DNA from: Syntrophotalea acetylenivorans
GTDB lineage: Bacteria; Desulfobacterota; Desulfuromonadia; Desulfuromonadales; Syntrophotaleaceae
Assembly (NCBI RefSeq): GCF_001887775.1
Contig: NZ_CP015519.1
Coordinates: forward strand, 2,046,001-2,110,000
Direction of reading: 5' to 3'
DNA: 64,000 bases
Part shown: positions 21,668 to 29,873 of the stretch, one piece after another
Layout: each line of letters starts with the position of its first letter
How positions within the stretch are numbered: position 1 is the stretch's first letter
Position numbers and translations under genes: made by a program
The notes under the pieces: model-generated
Database searches by the model: none
Seen by the model: the letters and a program-made list of their open reading frames with translations, nothing else
What the model was told of the DNA's origin: nothing

Positions 21668-23526
21668 GCGACGCGCTGATTGGTCTTATCGTACTGCTGC
21701 CCCTCTGTGGGGCCGGCCTGATCATACTCGGCGGCCGTTGCTGGCCAAGACGAGTTACCGAACTGCTGGCGGTACTGGCAGTGGCCTCTGCGACTATGGC
21801 CAGCGCCCTGGCCTGGCCTCTGGCGAGTGGCGACGGCACCACTCTGGAACTTTTCAATTGGCTGCAAAGCGGGTCGTTACAAATTTCTGTCGCTTTCCAT
21901 TTTGATCGGCTCGCGGCCTGCATGTGTCTCATGGTGACCGGCGTAGCCACCCTTATCCACATCTACGCTATCGCTTATCTGCACAACGAACCGGCGGTCA
22001 GCCGTTTCTTTGCGCTGCTCAACCTGTTCGTCTTTGCCATGCTGACCCTGTTGCTGGCTGACAATCTCTTGCTGTTGCTGCTTGGCTGGGAAGGGGTCGG
22101 GTTCTGTTCCTACGCCCTGATCGGCTACTGGTATCAGAAAGACGCCAATGCCAGCGCCGGCCGCAAGGCATTTCTGGTAACCCGCAGTGCCGACCTGTTT
22201 TTGCTGGTTGCCATCCTCTGGCTGTTTCAGTTGACCGGCACTCTGAATATGGCGGCAATTAACGCTCAGGCTTCGACCCTGCCGATGGCTACCGTTACCG
22301 CTCTTGGCCTGCTGCTGCTGGCCGGAGCCTGCGGCAAGTCGGCTCAGCTGCCCTTCATGACCTGGCTGCCCGATGCCATGGCCGGACCGACTCCGGTTTC
22401 CGCCCTGATCCATGCGGCAACCATGGTTACAGCGGGCGTTTATCTGCTCTGTCGGCTCTTTCCCCTGCTTAGCCTGTCAGCAACAGCCATGACTGCGGTA
22501 GCCACCGTCGGCGCTATTACCGCCCTGTACGGTGCCGCCTGCGCTCTTGCCCAGAGGGATCTGAAACGGTTATTAGCCTACTCAACCATGAGCCAGGTCG
22601 GCTATATGTTTCTTGCGGTGGGAGCCGGTACGGTCAGCGGCGCCCTGTTTCACCTGCTGGTTCACGCTTTCTTCAAGGCTCTATTGTTTATGGCGGCCGG
22701 CTGTGTCATTCACCTGGCGGGAGGCGAGCAGAAACTCGCCTACCTGCAAGGAGTGGCAAGGCGTTACCCCCTGCTGCTATGGCCCCTGCTCGCTGGCGGA
22801 CTGTGCCTTGCCGGCGTGCCTTTAACCGGCGGTTTTTTTTCCAAGGATGCCATTTTGATGGCCACCTTCATGGCCGGCGGAAAATACTATCTGTTACTCG
22901 GTGGCTTGGGATTACTGGCAGCACTGCTCACCGCCCTGTACAGTTTTCGACTGCTTTATGTGTTGTGCGGAAGCCGCCAACCTGCTGCCGTCTCCCACAC
23001 GCTACCGATCAGCATGCTCTGGCCACTCCTGCCCCTGGCCCTGCTTGGTCTTGGCGGCGGCCTGCTCAATCTTCCGCCCATGTGGGGAGGAAACTTGCGC
23101 CTGCAACACCTTTTAGAAACCATCGACACCAGCGTACATCCCCACCTGAGCGCAGAACTTATTTTGGCCGCTACGGCAGCATTGCTGGTGCTTACCGCCT
23201 GGCTGTGGAGCCGTTATCGGTACTGGCAAAGCCCCGCCTTGCGCCCGGCCGGCCGAGGGGAAGCATTTTTCTTGCGAGGCGGCGATGCGGACCGTTGGCA
23301 GGAAGAGCTGCTGCAGCGACCTTTCCGCACCCTGGCTACAGGCTGGCGCCAATTCGACGAAGAATTCCTCGGCGGCCTTTACCGCGGAGCGGCCCTTCTG
23401 TGCCTGCAGAGCGGCCAGCAACTGCGTCGACTGACCAGCGGCCAATTGCCCCATTACCTGGCCGCCATGGCCCTGGGCCTTTGCGCCCTGTTCGGCTGGC
23501 TGCTGTTGCAGCTGCTGCAACCTTAA
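21664..23526 (+). CDS. nuoL: NADH-quinone oxidoreductase subunit L, antiporter-like
   Basis: 620 residues. The ATG at 21664 overlaps the nuoK stop; the open frame upstream of it is a shadow of nuoJ and nuoK. Family landmarks: LLLGWEGVGFCSYALIGYW, SAQLPFMTWLPDAMAGPTPVSALIHAATMV and RDLKRLLAYSTMSQVGYMF, with a long C-terminal region that includes the lateral helix. It is one of three Mrp-like proton-pumping subunits. Confidence 0.95.
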   Translation: MSDALIGLIVLLPLCGAGLIILGGRCWPRRVTELLAVLAVASATMASALAWPLASGDGTTLELFNWLQSGSLQISVAFHFDRLAACMCLMVTGVATLIHIYAIAYLHNEPAVSRFFALLNLFVFAMLTLLLADNLLLLLLGWEGVGFCSYALIGYWYQKDANASAGRKAFLVTRSADLFLLVAILWLFQLTGTLNMAAINAQASTLPMATVTALGLLLLAGACGKSAQLPFMTWLPDAMAGPTPVSALIHAATMVTAGVYLLCRLFPLLSLSATAMTAVATVGAITALYGAACALAQRDLKRLLAYSTMSQVGYMFLAVGAGTVSGALFHLLVHAFFKALLFMAAGCVIHLAGGEQKLAYLQGVARRYPLLLWPLLAGGLCLAGVPLTGGFFSKDAILMATFMAGGKYYLLLGGLGLLAALLTALYSFRLLYVLCGSRQPAAVSHTLPISMLWPLLPLALLGLGGGLLNLPPMWGGNLRLQHLLETIDTSVHPHLSAELILAATAALLVLTAWLWSRYRYWQSPALRPAGRGEAFFLRGGDADRWQEELLQRPFRTLATGWRQFDEEFLGGLYRGAALLCLQSGQQLRRLTSGQLPHYLAAMALGLCALFGWLLLQLLQP

Positions 23527-23550
23527 AAACGACCATTGCCATTGGATACA

Positions 23551-25056
23551 ATGATGACCGGTAACTGCCCCTTACCTTTACTCACCCTGATGCTGACCTT
23601 GCCCCTCGGCACGGCAGCCCTGTGCCTGCTCTTCAGACAACGTCCGGCTGTCGCCCGTAGTCTGGCCCTGGCCGGCACCCTTGCGGTACTACTGATCGCC
23701 ATCGGTTGCTTCGTGCTGCTTCCGGCAGAACCGGGCTGGCTGTTACTGGAAGACTACCGCTGGATCTCCGCTTTGGGAATTAGCATTCACCTCGGCATCG
23801 ATGGCCTAGCCCTGCTGATGATTTTATTGACGGCTTTTCTTTCAGTACTGGCGGTGTGGCTCTCTTGGAATGAAGCGGACCGACCGGCTAGCTACTTCGC
23901 CCTGCTGCTACTGGTGGAAACCGGGGTATTGGGCGTATTCATGGCCCTTGACCTGGTACTGTTCTACATTTGCTGGGAGCTGATGCTTATTCCGCTGTTC
24001 TTTTTGATCGGCATCTGGGGACAAAAAGGCGGCATCGCTGCAGCGATGAAGTTTTTCCTCTTCTCCCTCGCCGGAAGTTTGCTGATGCTGCTGGCCATCG
24101 TTGCGCTCTATGTCTTGCACGGCCAGCAAACCGGCGATTACAGTTTCGCCCTGGCCGCTCTACAGCACACCGATCTGCCAGCGGGACTCGAGCCTTGGTT
24201 GTTTGCCGCCTTTGCCCTGGCCTTCCTGATTAAGGTCCCAATGGTGCCACTACATAGCTGGCAGGCCGATGCATACAGTGCTGCTCCGGCGGCCTGCAGC
24301 CTGTTGCTGGCCGGCATCCTGGCCAAGACCGGCATCTACGGTCTGGTACGATTTGCCCTGCCGCTTTTTCCAAACACCGCCCAGAGTGCCCTGCCATTGC
24401 TGGCGACCCTGGCCCTGGTCGGTATTCTCTACGGCGGCTGGATCGCCAGCGCCCAACGGGATCTTAAACGGTTGGTAGCCTATTCTTCCCTGGCCCACCT
24501 CGGATTTATTGTCCTCGGCCTCAGCGCCTGGACCACTACTGCTGTAGAGGGGGCCCTGCTGCAGATGGTCAACCATGGTCTGACCACCGCCGCCCTGTTT
24601 ATCCTTATCGCTCTGATCGAAAAGCGTGCCGGCAGCCGGCACCTTGACGAATTGGGCGGTTTATGGAGCCGGGTGCCGCGACTCTCGGCCTTGCTACTGT
24701 TTTTTGGGCTGGCCGCCCTTGGCCTGCCCGGACTCAACAACTTTGTCGGTGAAATTCTGATTCTGCTCGGAACCTTCAGCGTACGCCCCCTCTCGGCAAT
24801 CCTTGCGGCGTCCGGCCTGCTGCTGGCCGCCATCTACATGTTGCGCCTGCTACAGGGCGTGATTTGGGGTCCCACCAAAGATGAGCACGCCTGGTCCGAT
24901 CTGGCTCGAGGCGAATGGTTACTGCTGGTCCCTCTGGTTTTACTTGTACTGTGGTTGGGGCTCTATCCTGAAACCTTTCTTGAACCGCTACGGGGTCCAG
25001 CTCAGGTGTTGCTGAATAGCGCTGCCCCTCTGAGTCTGAACGGAGGGTTGCCGTGA
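23551..25056 (+). CDS. nuoM: NADH-quinone oxidoreductase subunit M, antiporter-like
   Basis: About 501 residues from the ATG at 23551; an upstream TTG at 23536 is possible. Conserved motifs include the pump glutamate in FYICWELMLIPLFFLIGIWG, plus KVPMVPLHSWQADAYSAAP and QRDLKRLVAYSSLAHLGFI. It lies 24 bases after nuoL. Confidence 0.95.
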   Translation: MMTGNCPLPLLTLMLTLPLGTAALCLLFRQRPAVARSLALAGTLAVLLIAIGCFVLLPAEPGWLLLEDYRWISALGISIHLGIDGLALLMILLTAFLSVLAVWLSWNEADRPASYFALLLLVETGVLGVFMALDLVLFYICWELMLIPLFFLIGIWGQKGGIAAAMKFFLFSLAGSLLMLLAIVALYVLHGQQTGDYSFALAALQHTDLPAGLEPWLFAAFALAFLIKVPMVPLHSWQADAYSAAPAACSLLLAGILAKTGIYGLVRFALPLFPNTAQSALPLLATLALVGILYGGWIASAQRDLKRLVAYSSLAHLGFIVLGLSAWTTTAVEGALLQMVNHGLTTAALFILIALIEKRAGSRHLDELGGLWSRVPRLSALLLFFGLAALGLPGLNNFVGEILILLGTFSVRPLSAILAASGLLLAAIYMLRLLQGVIWGPTKDEHAWSDLARGEWLLLVPLVLLVLWLGLYPETFLEPLRGPAQVLLNSAAPLSLNGGLP

Positions 25057-26465
25057 CTGCACCGGAACTGATTGCCCTGCTGCCGCTATTGATTCTTGCC
25101 CTCGGTGCCACTGCCTTGCTCATGCTGGCCCGTGGCTCCATCAGCCGCAGCTGGCCCCTGGTTGTCGGGGCGCTTCTGGCCCTATGCGCAGCTGTCAGCG
25201 CCCAGCTGATCCCCTCCTGCATAACCGACATTGGCGGCATGTATACTGCCGGACCTTACGCCCGCTTTTTCATCACCTTTTGGTCTTTGGCTACCGCAGC
25301 CACCTTGATTTCTTCCGGTTCCTATCTTTCCCGGCGCCAGTTGCCCAGCGGAGAGTACAGCGCCCTGCTGTTATTTGCCGCAACCGGTATGGGGTTGCTA
25401 TCCTCTGCAATCTCCCTGAGCGGTATTTTTTTAGCGTTGGAAGCCTTCACCCTGGTTTTTTACGTACTCGTTGCCTTTAACAAGAACTGTCCCCTCGGTT
25501 CCGAAGCCGGTCTCAAGTATCTGGTCCCCGGAGGGGTGGCGGCCGGCCTGTTGGCCTTTGGCATGGCTCTGCTTTATGCTGCCAGCGGCAGTTTTCAATT
25601 ACCCGCTGCCACCGCAGCCTTACTGCCTGGTGCCCCCATGCAATCGGTGGCCCTTGCCGGCATGACCCTGCTCTTGGGTGCCTTTGCTTTCAAACTGTCT
25701 CTGGCCCCCTTTCATTTCTGGACCCCGGATGTTTATCAAGGCGCTCCTGCTCCAATTACGGGCCTGCTTGCCAGCGGCAGCAAGGGAGCTGTTACCGCTG
25801 CTTTGCTGACCTTGACTGCAACCTTGCCCGCAGCTCCAACTGCATTTAAACCGATGCTGATGGTCCTGGCCCTGCTCTCCATGGTTGTTGGCACCCTTTG
25901 CGCCCTGGCCCAAAACAACGTCAAGCGGATGCTGGCCTATTCTTCTGTGGTCCATATGGGGTTTGTGCTCACCGGCCTGCTCTGTTTGAACCACACCGGG
26001 CGCAGCGCGGCGCTCTTCTACCTGGTGGGTTACAGCATTGTCACCTTGGGCATCTTTGCCGTCATCACCTCCTTCTCAGGCGATAAGGAACCGCAGCAAC
26101 TATCCGACTATCGCGGCTTGGCCCAACACCATCCCCTGCGCGCTGTGGCTTTGACCGTCCTCCTGCTTGCTTTGGCCGGACTGCCGCCGACGGTAGGCTT
26201 TATGGGCAAATTGACGATATTTTCCGCCGCTCTGGATGCAGGCTACCCTTTGCTGGCGGTAATCGGCATTCTGGCATCGGTGGCCTCGATCTATTTTTAC
26301 CTGCAACCCGTCATCCAGATGTACATGAACCCGCCCGGTTCAACAGAAAGAATTAAGGGGCATGCAGGGGAATATATTATCATCGCCCTGTGCCTGGGCT
26401 TGACCTTGGCCTTCGGTTTGCTTCCGAATCCCCTGCTGGAAATCATTGCCCGTTTCACTCCCTGA
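25053..26465 (+). CDS. nuoN: NADH-quinone oxidoreductase subunit N, antiporter-like
   Basis: 470 residues from a GTG start that overlaps the nuoM stop (GTGA). Motifs: LALEAFTLVFYVLVAF, APFHFWTPDVYQGAPAPITG and NNVKRMLAYSSVVHMGFVL, all typical of NuoN/ND2. It closes the operon; no clear intrinsic terminator follows, and the CoA-binding gene starts 12 bases later. Confidence 0.95.
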   Translation: MTAPELIALLPLLILALGATALLMLARGSISRSWPLVVGALLALCAAVSAQLIPSCITDIGGMYTAGPYARFFITFWSLATAATLISSGSYLSRRQLPSGEYSALLLFAATGMGLLSSAISLSGIFLALEAFTLVFYVLVAFNKNCPLGSEAGLKYLVPGGVAAGLLAFGMALLYAASGSFQLPAATAALLPGAPMQSVALAGMTLLLGAFAFKLSLAPFHFWTPDVYQGAPAPITGLLASGSKGAVTAALLTLTATLPAAPTAFKPMLMVLALLSMVVGTLCALAQNNVKRMLAYSSVVHMGFVLTGLLCLNHTGRSAALFYLVGYSIVTLGIFAVITSFSGDKEPQQLSDYRGLAQHHPLRAVALTVLLLALAGLPPTVGFMGKLTIFSAALDAGYPLLAVIGILASVASIYFYLQPVIQMYMNPPGSTERIKGHAGEYIIIALCLGLTLAFGLLPNPLLEIIARFTP

Positions 26466-26477
26466 TGGAGCGTTAAC

Positions 26478-26894
26478 ATGGTGAACAACCAGACAATGGA
26501 AGAAAAAATCATCCAGTTTTTATCGGCCGACACCTTTGCCGTGGCCGGTGCTTCGACCAACCGCGATAAATACGGCAACAAAATCTTGCGCTGCTATCAA
26601 CAACATGGTCGCCGAGTTATCCCCGTCAACCCCAAGGCTGACATGATCGAAGGATTACCCTGTGCAGCGAGCGTGACCGAGTTGCCATCCGAGGTCCAAA
26701 GTCTGTCTATCATCACACCACCAAAGATCACCGAACAGATTGTCGAGCAAGCCATCCTGCGCGGCATAAAAAACATCTGGATGCAACCAGGCGCCCAGAG
26801 TCCTGCGGCGATCAGTCGCTGTGAAGAAGCCGACATCAACGTCATTGCCGACGGCAGTTGTCTGCTGGTGGTTCTCGGTTACCACGAAACCTGA
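26478..26894 (+). CDS. CoA-binding Rossmann protein (YccU-like)
   Basis: 138 residues. The CoA-binding fold is visible in FAVAGASTNRDKYGNKILRCY, HGRRVIPVNPK and the C-terminal ADINVIADGSCLLV, with IWMQPGAQS between. Homologues bind CoA or acyl-CoA and have no well-established catalytic role. Only 12 bases separate it from nuoN, so read-through from the nuo operon is likely. Confidence 0.88.
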   Translation: MVNNQTMEEKIIQFLSADTFAVAGASTNRDKYGNKILRCYQQHGRRVIPVNPKADMIEGLPCAASVTELPSEVQSLSIITPPKITEQIVEQAILRGIKNIWMQPGAQSPAAISRCEEADINVIADGSCLLVVLGYHET

Positions 26895-27004
26895 TCCGAG
26901 GTTATTCAACCTGCCTCCTCCTCACAGCTTTTTTCCTGTACGGCCGTTTCCACCCCGGTCTCAAATCCCTCGGTGATTCAGTGCCCTACATTAGCCCTTG
27001 CATA

Positions 27005-27030
27005 CCGTTGTATTGCATGCTATACAACGG
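27005..27030 (+). promoter_or_regulatory. Palindrome inside a possible promoter spacer
   Basis: CCGTTGTAT and ATACAACGG form perfect nine-base arms around eight bases. The right arm overlaps TATACA (27021-27026), which stands 17 bases after TTGCAT (26998-27003). A repressor or MerR-type activator could act here on the small gene at 27125. The regulator is not identifiable. Confidence 0.4.
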
Positions 27031-27124
27031 CAAATCAGCAGTATGTTCAAACGGTGTTTTGTAGACCTTTTTGTCACTGCGGCCTATGCCTCTTGCCGCC
27101 AACAAGGAAGTTGACCGAGCTACC

Positions 27125-27319
27125 ATGGCAAACAAGGATAGAGAGGTCAGAAGACAAGTCGTCACCGACATCAAGGCCAAGAACTCCGTCTGGAAAAAGC
27201 AGCTGTGCGATACCTTTCAGGATCTGCGCATTATTCCTGAACGCTTCACCGGCAAGCTGGTCATCTCCTTCAAGGAGGGGGGCATCAGCTTCGTCGAAAA
27301 AACCGAAACATTTAAATAG
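27125..27319 (+). CDS. Small DUF2292/YezD-like protein, copy 1
   Basis: 64 residues from the ATG at 27125; earlier in-frame ATGs at 27071 and 27086 lack ribosome sites, while AAGGAAG lies about a dozen bases before the chosen one. The basic N-terminus (MANKDREVRRQ) is followed by the C-terminal block FTGKLVISFKEGGISFVEK. The same block occurs in the protein at 29580. The pattern (Gly-x-Leu-x-Ile, an acidic/Gly turn, then Ile/Val-Glu-Lys-x-Glu) resembles the YezD family of unknown function, some members of which lie in sulfur-starvation regulons. The family call is tentative. Confidence 0.65.
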   Translation: MANKDREVRRQVVTDIKAKNSVWKKQLCDTFQDLRIIPERFTGKLVISFKEGGISFVEKTETFK

Positions 27320-27382
27320 ACAAGTGTTTAACCGGTCTTACCGGATGAACACAGGACAGGTTTCCGAGCAGAAAACGAGAGA

Positions 27383-27551
27383 TTTTTCGTCGTGGCAAGA
27401 AAATCAAGGGCTTGCGCGGAGGCGTACATCGGTACGCCGCCCCATTCCGCAGGACAGCGGAATGGAACAGCCTACGGCTGCCGATAGGCAAGGGCCATGG
27501 AAGGCCCGAGTCACAAGGAAGTTCGAAGATTGACGCCGCCATGGCGAAAAA
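27383..27551. repeat. Long imperfect palindrome with internal hairpins, possible structured repeat
   Basis: Outer arms TTTTTCGTCGTGGC (27383-27396) and GCCATGGCGAAAAA (27538-27551) pair over 14 positions with two G-T pairs. Inside are two perfect hairpins: GGCGTAC/GTACGCC (27421-27438) and CATTCCGC/GCGGAATG (27443-27464). The frames across it look like shadows. It fills most of the gap between the small gene and the first copy of the terminator-linked element, and resembles a dispersed non-coding repeat rather than a gene. Confidence 0.6.
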
Positions 27552-27578
27552 GAGCCGTTTACCGACGGAAACCAGACT

Positions 27579-27670
27579 AGCGCCTATTTCGTCCTCTGCC
27601 CATGGCAGACTTAACGAAACCCGCTCTGCAAAGCCGACCTGAAGGTCAGTGCGCAGATGCGGGTTTTTTT
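27579..27670 (+). ncRNA. Terminator-linked structured element, copy 1
   Basis: Conserved order: an RGCGC start, ATTTCGTCCTCTGC, a short loop, GCAGACTTAACGAAA, then CCCGC...GCGGG and seven T. The first part folds as TTTCGT/ACGAAA enclosing TCTGCC/GGCAGA with a CC/CTTA internal loop; the second part is an intrinsic terminator. It ends 38 bases before the methyltransferase gene. It matches no RNA class I recognise with confidence. It may be a riboswitch-like attenuator or a small RNA gene. Confidence 0.7.
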
Positions 27671-27708
27671 CGTTCCAGTCCATTACACTCCTGAAATGTG
27701 AATTAGCA

Positions 27709-28644
27709 ATGAATCCTTTTGTTATCTATGGAGCCGGCTGCCAGGGAGTGGCCTTGCTCCGTCTATTAGCCCAAAGCCCGAGTTCGCCTTCCGTTCACTG
27801 CTTTATCGACAGTCACCCGGCAAAGCAAGGTCAAACCCTGGATGGTTGCCCGGTTTATGCCCCTGACTATCTGCTCGAACTAAGGGAAAAAGACCCCCGT
27901 GTTGCGGTTGCTGCTGGCGGTCACTATTCGGTTATACGGCGTCTTCTGGAGAAACTCGGCTTTGAGGAAAACACCCATTTCTACGATGCCACACCGCGAC
28001 CCTTAAAGTATGGCGAAACAATTCCAGAGTTTTCCGAGCTTCACGACCAAGTCCGTCGGCATACACTTCTTAGTGAAGATCGCCTTGGTATTCTTTATCA
28101 ACTTGCCTGCCAGGCCAACCATGTTCCTGGTGATGCCGTTGAAGTAGGCGTTTACAAAGGCGGTACGGCTCTGCTCATGGCAACAGCTCTTAAAAACAGC
28201 ACCCAACAAATTCACCTATTTGACACCTTTTGCGGAATGCCTGCGGCCAAACCCGACGTCGACCTGCACAGGGCGGGGGATTTCTCAGATACCACGGCAG
28301 AGTCCGTTTCCAGCTTATTGCAAAACTTCAACAATATCCATCTTCACCCCGGTCTGTTTCCCGACAGCTTGCCTCGTGACTGGCATAACCACCGGTTCAG
28401 TCTAGTTCATATCGATGTAGACATTTTTTCGTCGACCCTCGCTTGCTGCCGGTATTTTTATCCTCGGCTAAACCCCGGAGGAGTAATGGTCATAGACGAT
28501 TACGGCTTCCCTTCTTGCCCTGGCGTGCGTAAGGCCGTGGACGAGTATTTTAACAACTGCGATCAGCGCCCCCTCTATCTTCCAACAGGACAAGCTTTGA
28601 TATACCAATGCCAACCAAATGCCTGCAACTGCCATAAACCGTAA
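27709..28644 (+). CDS. TylF-like SAM methyltransferase with an N-terminal nucleotide-binding-like domain
   Basis: About 311 residues from the ATG at 27709; no strong ribosome site. Residues 1-95 form a Rossmann-like domain (VIYGAGCQGVALLRLL, FIDSHPAKQGQTLDGCPV), as at the N-terminus of sugar acyltransferases such as PglD. From about 120 it resembles macrocin O-methyltransferase (TylF/MycF): VEVGVYKGGTALLMA, HLFDTFCGMP, FSLVHIDVDIFSSTLACCRYF and GGVMVIDDYG, where the Asp residues would bind metal. The short C-terminal tail has two cysteines (CNCH). The substrate, probably a sugar or polyketide-like hydroxyl, is unknown. Confidence 0.75.
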   Translation: MNPFVIYGAGCQGVALLRLLAQSPSSPSVHCFIDSHPAKQGQTLDGCPVYAPDYLLELREKDPRVAVAAGGHYSVIRRLLEKLGFEENTHFYDATPRPLKYGETIPEFSELHDQVRRHTLLSEDRLGILYQLACQANHVPGDAVEVGVYKGGTALLMATALKNSTQQIHLFDTFCGMPAAKPDVDLHRAGDFSDTTAESVSSLLQNFNNIHLHPGLFPDSLPRDWHNHRFSLVHIDVDIFSSTLACCRYFYPRLNPGGVMVIDDYGFPSCPGVRKAVDEYFNNCDQRPLYLPTGQALIYQCQPNACNCHKP

Positions 28645-28741
28645 AAAAACCGAAAATAAATATTCTTTGGTTCGTTTGGCCCGGTTAGGATTTATCCTTC
28701 TTGCCGGAGACTTCTGTCACATTTAACAAGGAGAATATCCC

Positions 28742-29242
28742 ATGAAGATCTGTTTCCCCGTAGCCGTTGATAACGGAATCAACAGTGAACTTTTCAGCCA
28801 CTTTGCCTCTGCTCCCAAATTTCTGATCATTGATACCGAAAACAGCGACATTGAATCGGTCGATAACTGCGACATCAAAGACCCCATGAAAGGCTGCGAC
28901 CCTTTTGCCGCCCTGCAAAAGAAAAACCTTGACGCCATCATCGTCGACGCTATTGGTGATGCCATTCACCAAACCATGAACATGTGCGGCTTCCGAGTCT
29001 TTACCGCCACCGGCAGCAGACTGCAACAACTGACTGAGGCCTTTAAAAACGAGGAACTGGAAGAAATAGAACCTTTCTACAGCCAGGAGGCAGGCCGTTG
29101 TGGCGACGAAGAAGACGGTTGCGGCCATGACCACCACGCGGAAGAGGAAGTCGGTGAAATTAAAGAAACACCTGGCAACTGTGTACTTCAGGGCGGCAGC
29201 GGTTGCGCAGACCATGACAGCGATTCCTGCTCCGGCCATTGA
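28742..29242 (+). CDS. NifX/NifB-type iron-molybdenum cofactor-binding domain protein with a His/Cys tail
   Basis: 166 residues with an AAGGAG site. Residues 1-110 are the dinitrogenase FeMo-cofactor fold (MKICFPVAVDNGINSELFSHFASAPKFLI; later DAIIVDAIGDAIHQTMNMCGFRVFTA). Relatives carry FeMo-co precursors or, outside nitrogen fixation, metal clusters. The tail is acidic and rich in metal ligands: GCGHDHHAEEE, CVLQGGSGCADHDSDSCSGH. No nif genes are in the window. A role in handling molybdenum or another metal for the nearby enzymes is plausible but not shown. Confidence 0.85.
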   Translation: MKICFPVAVDNGINSELFSHFASAPKFLIIDTENSDIESVDNCDIKDPMKGCDPFAALQKKNLDAIIVDAIGDAIHQTMNMCGFRVFTATGSRLQQLTEAFKNEELEEIEPFYSQEAGRCGDEEDGCGHDHHAEEEVGEIKETPGNCVLQGGSGCADHDSDSCSGH

Positions 29243-29400
29243 ATCCAACTGGAGCAACCTGTCAATGGTTATTTTTAGGTATTTTTGGTTGTTTACGGTA
29301 AATTATGTCCGTTAGTGTTATTTTTGTCTTGTGAAATCGGCCAGGGGTTTGCTATAAGAGCATTTCAAATGATGTTTTATTTTATAAGAATCTATCAAAT

Positions 29401-29428
29401 AAGGCAGTCGCCTCCAGGCGGCTGCCTT
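29401..29428. repeat. Perfect hairpin ahead of element copy 2
   Basis: AAGGCAGTCGCCT and AGGCGGCTGCCTT pair over 13 positions, with one T-G, around CC. It lies six bases before the second structured element and is not followed by T residues, so it is not a terminator on the plus strand. It may be part of that copy's leader. Confidence 0.55.
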
Positions 29429-29434
29429 ACAGAT

Positions 29435-29514
29435 GGCGCCCATTTCGTCCTCTGCATCGGCAGACCCAACGAAACCCGCAACGAACCCTTTCAAGGCCCA
29501 GGTGCGGGTTTTTT
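29435..29514 (+). ncRNA. Terminator-linked structured element, copy 2
   Basis: The same signature as copies 1 and 3: GGCGCC, ATTTCGTCCTCTGC, tetraloop ATCG, GCAGACCCAACGAAA, then CCCGC...GCGGG and six T. It ends 65 bases before the second small DUF2292-like gene. The loop and the spacer within the terminator vary while the paired segments and the internal loop are kept, which points to RNA structure. Confidence 0.72.
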
Positions 29515-29579
29515 CAATCCATGGCCGGTCAGTATCGGCGTACTTGTTCATCGGCTATGCCCAGGAGGCAAAAAGAGTC

Positions 29580-29834
29580 ATGTCCATTCCGGAAATTCTA
29601 CGCCTGGAGTCTCAGTTGCGAGATGAACCCAGCCAGAAAGGGAAGTCTTCCTCCGGGCGGCGACGTTCCCCCGAGACAGACCTTTCGGCTGCAACGATCT
29701 CAACCCGTAAACGTATCATTGCCTCCACCATGCAAAAAATGGAATTCATTAACGGTACCTTTACCGGCAAACTGATTATCTCCTTCAAAGAGGGCGGTGT
29801 CAGCTACATCGAAAAGATCGAACAGTTCAAGTAA
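29580..29834 (+). CDS. Small DUF2292/YezD-like protein, copy 2
   Basis: 84 residues from the ATG at 29580, which has an AGGAGG site; the open frame starts much further upstream, inside structured element copy 2, and is not believable there. A Ser/Arg-rich, probably disordered N-terminal half is followed by FTGKLIISFKEGGVSYIEK, nearly identical to the block in the protein at 27125. The two are paralogues that differ in their N-terminal halves. Function unknown; it is flanked by element copies 2 and 3. Confidence 0.72.
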   Translation: MSIPEILRLESQLRDEPSQKGKSSSGRRRSPETDLSAATISTRKRIIASTMQKMEFINGTFTGKLIISFKEGGVSYIEKIEQFK

Positions 29835-29873
29835 CCTAAGAGCATAAAGAAAACCCCACAACTGATTATACGA

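Noticed and set aside
27312-27683. Overlapping plus- and minus-strand frames in the gap before the methyltransferase
   Set aside because: They cross the long palindrome and the terminator-linked element and show no conserved motif or ribosome site.
29285-29626. Plus-strand frame through structured element copy 2
   Set aside because: Its amino-acid sequence simply translates the hairpin and terminator; the real gene begins at 29580 with its own ribosome site.
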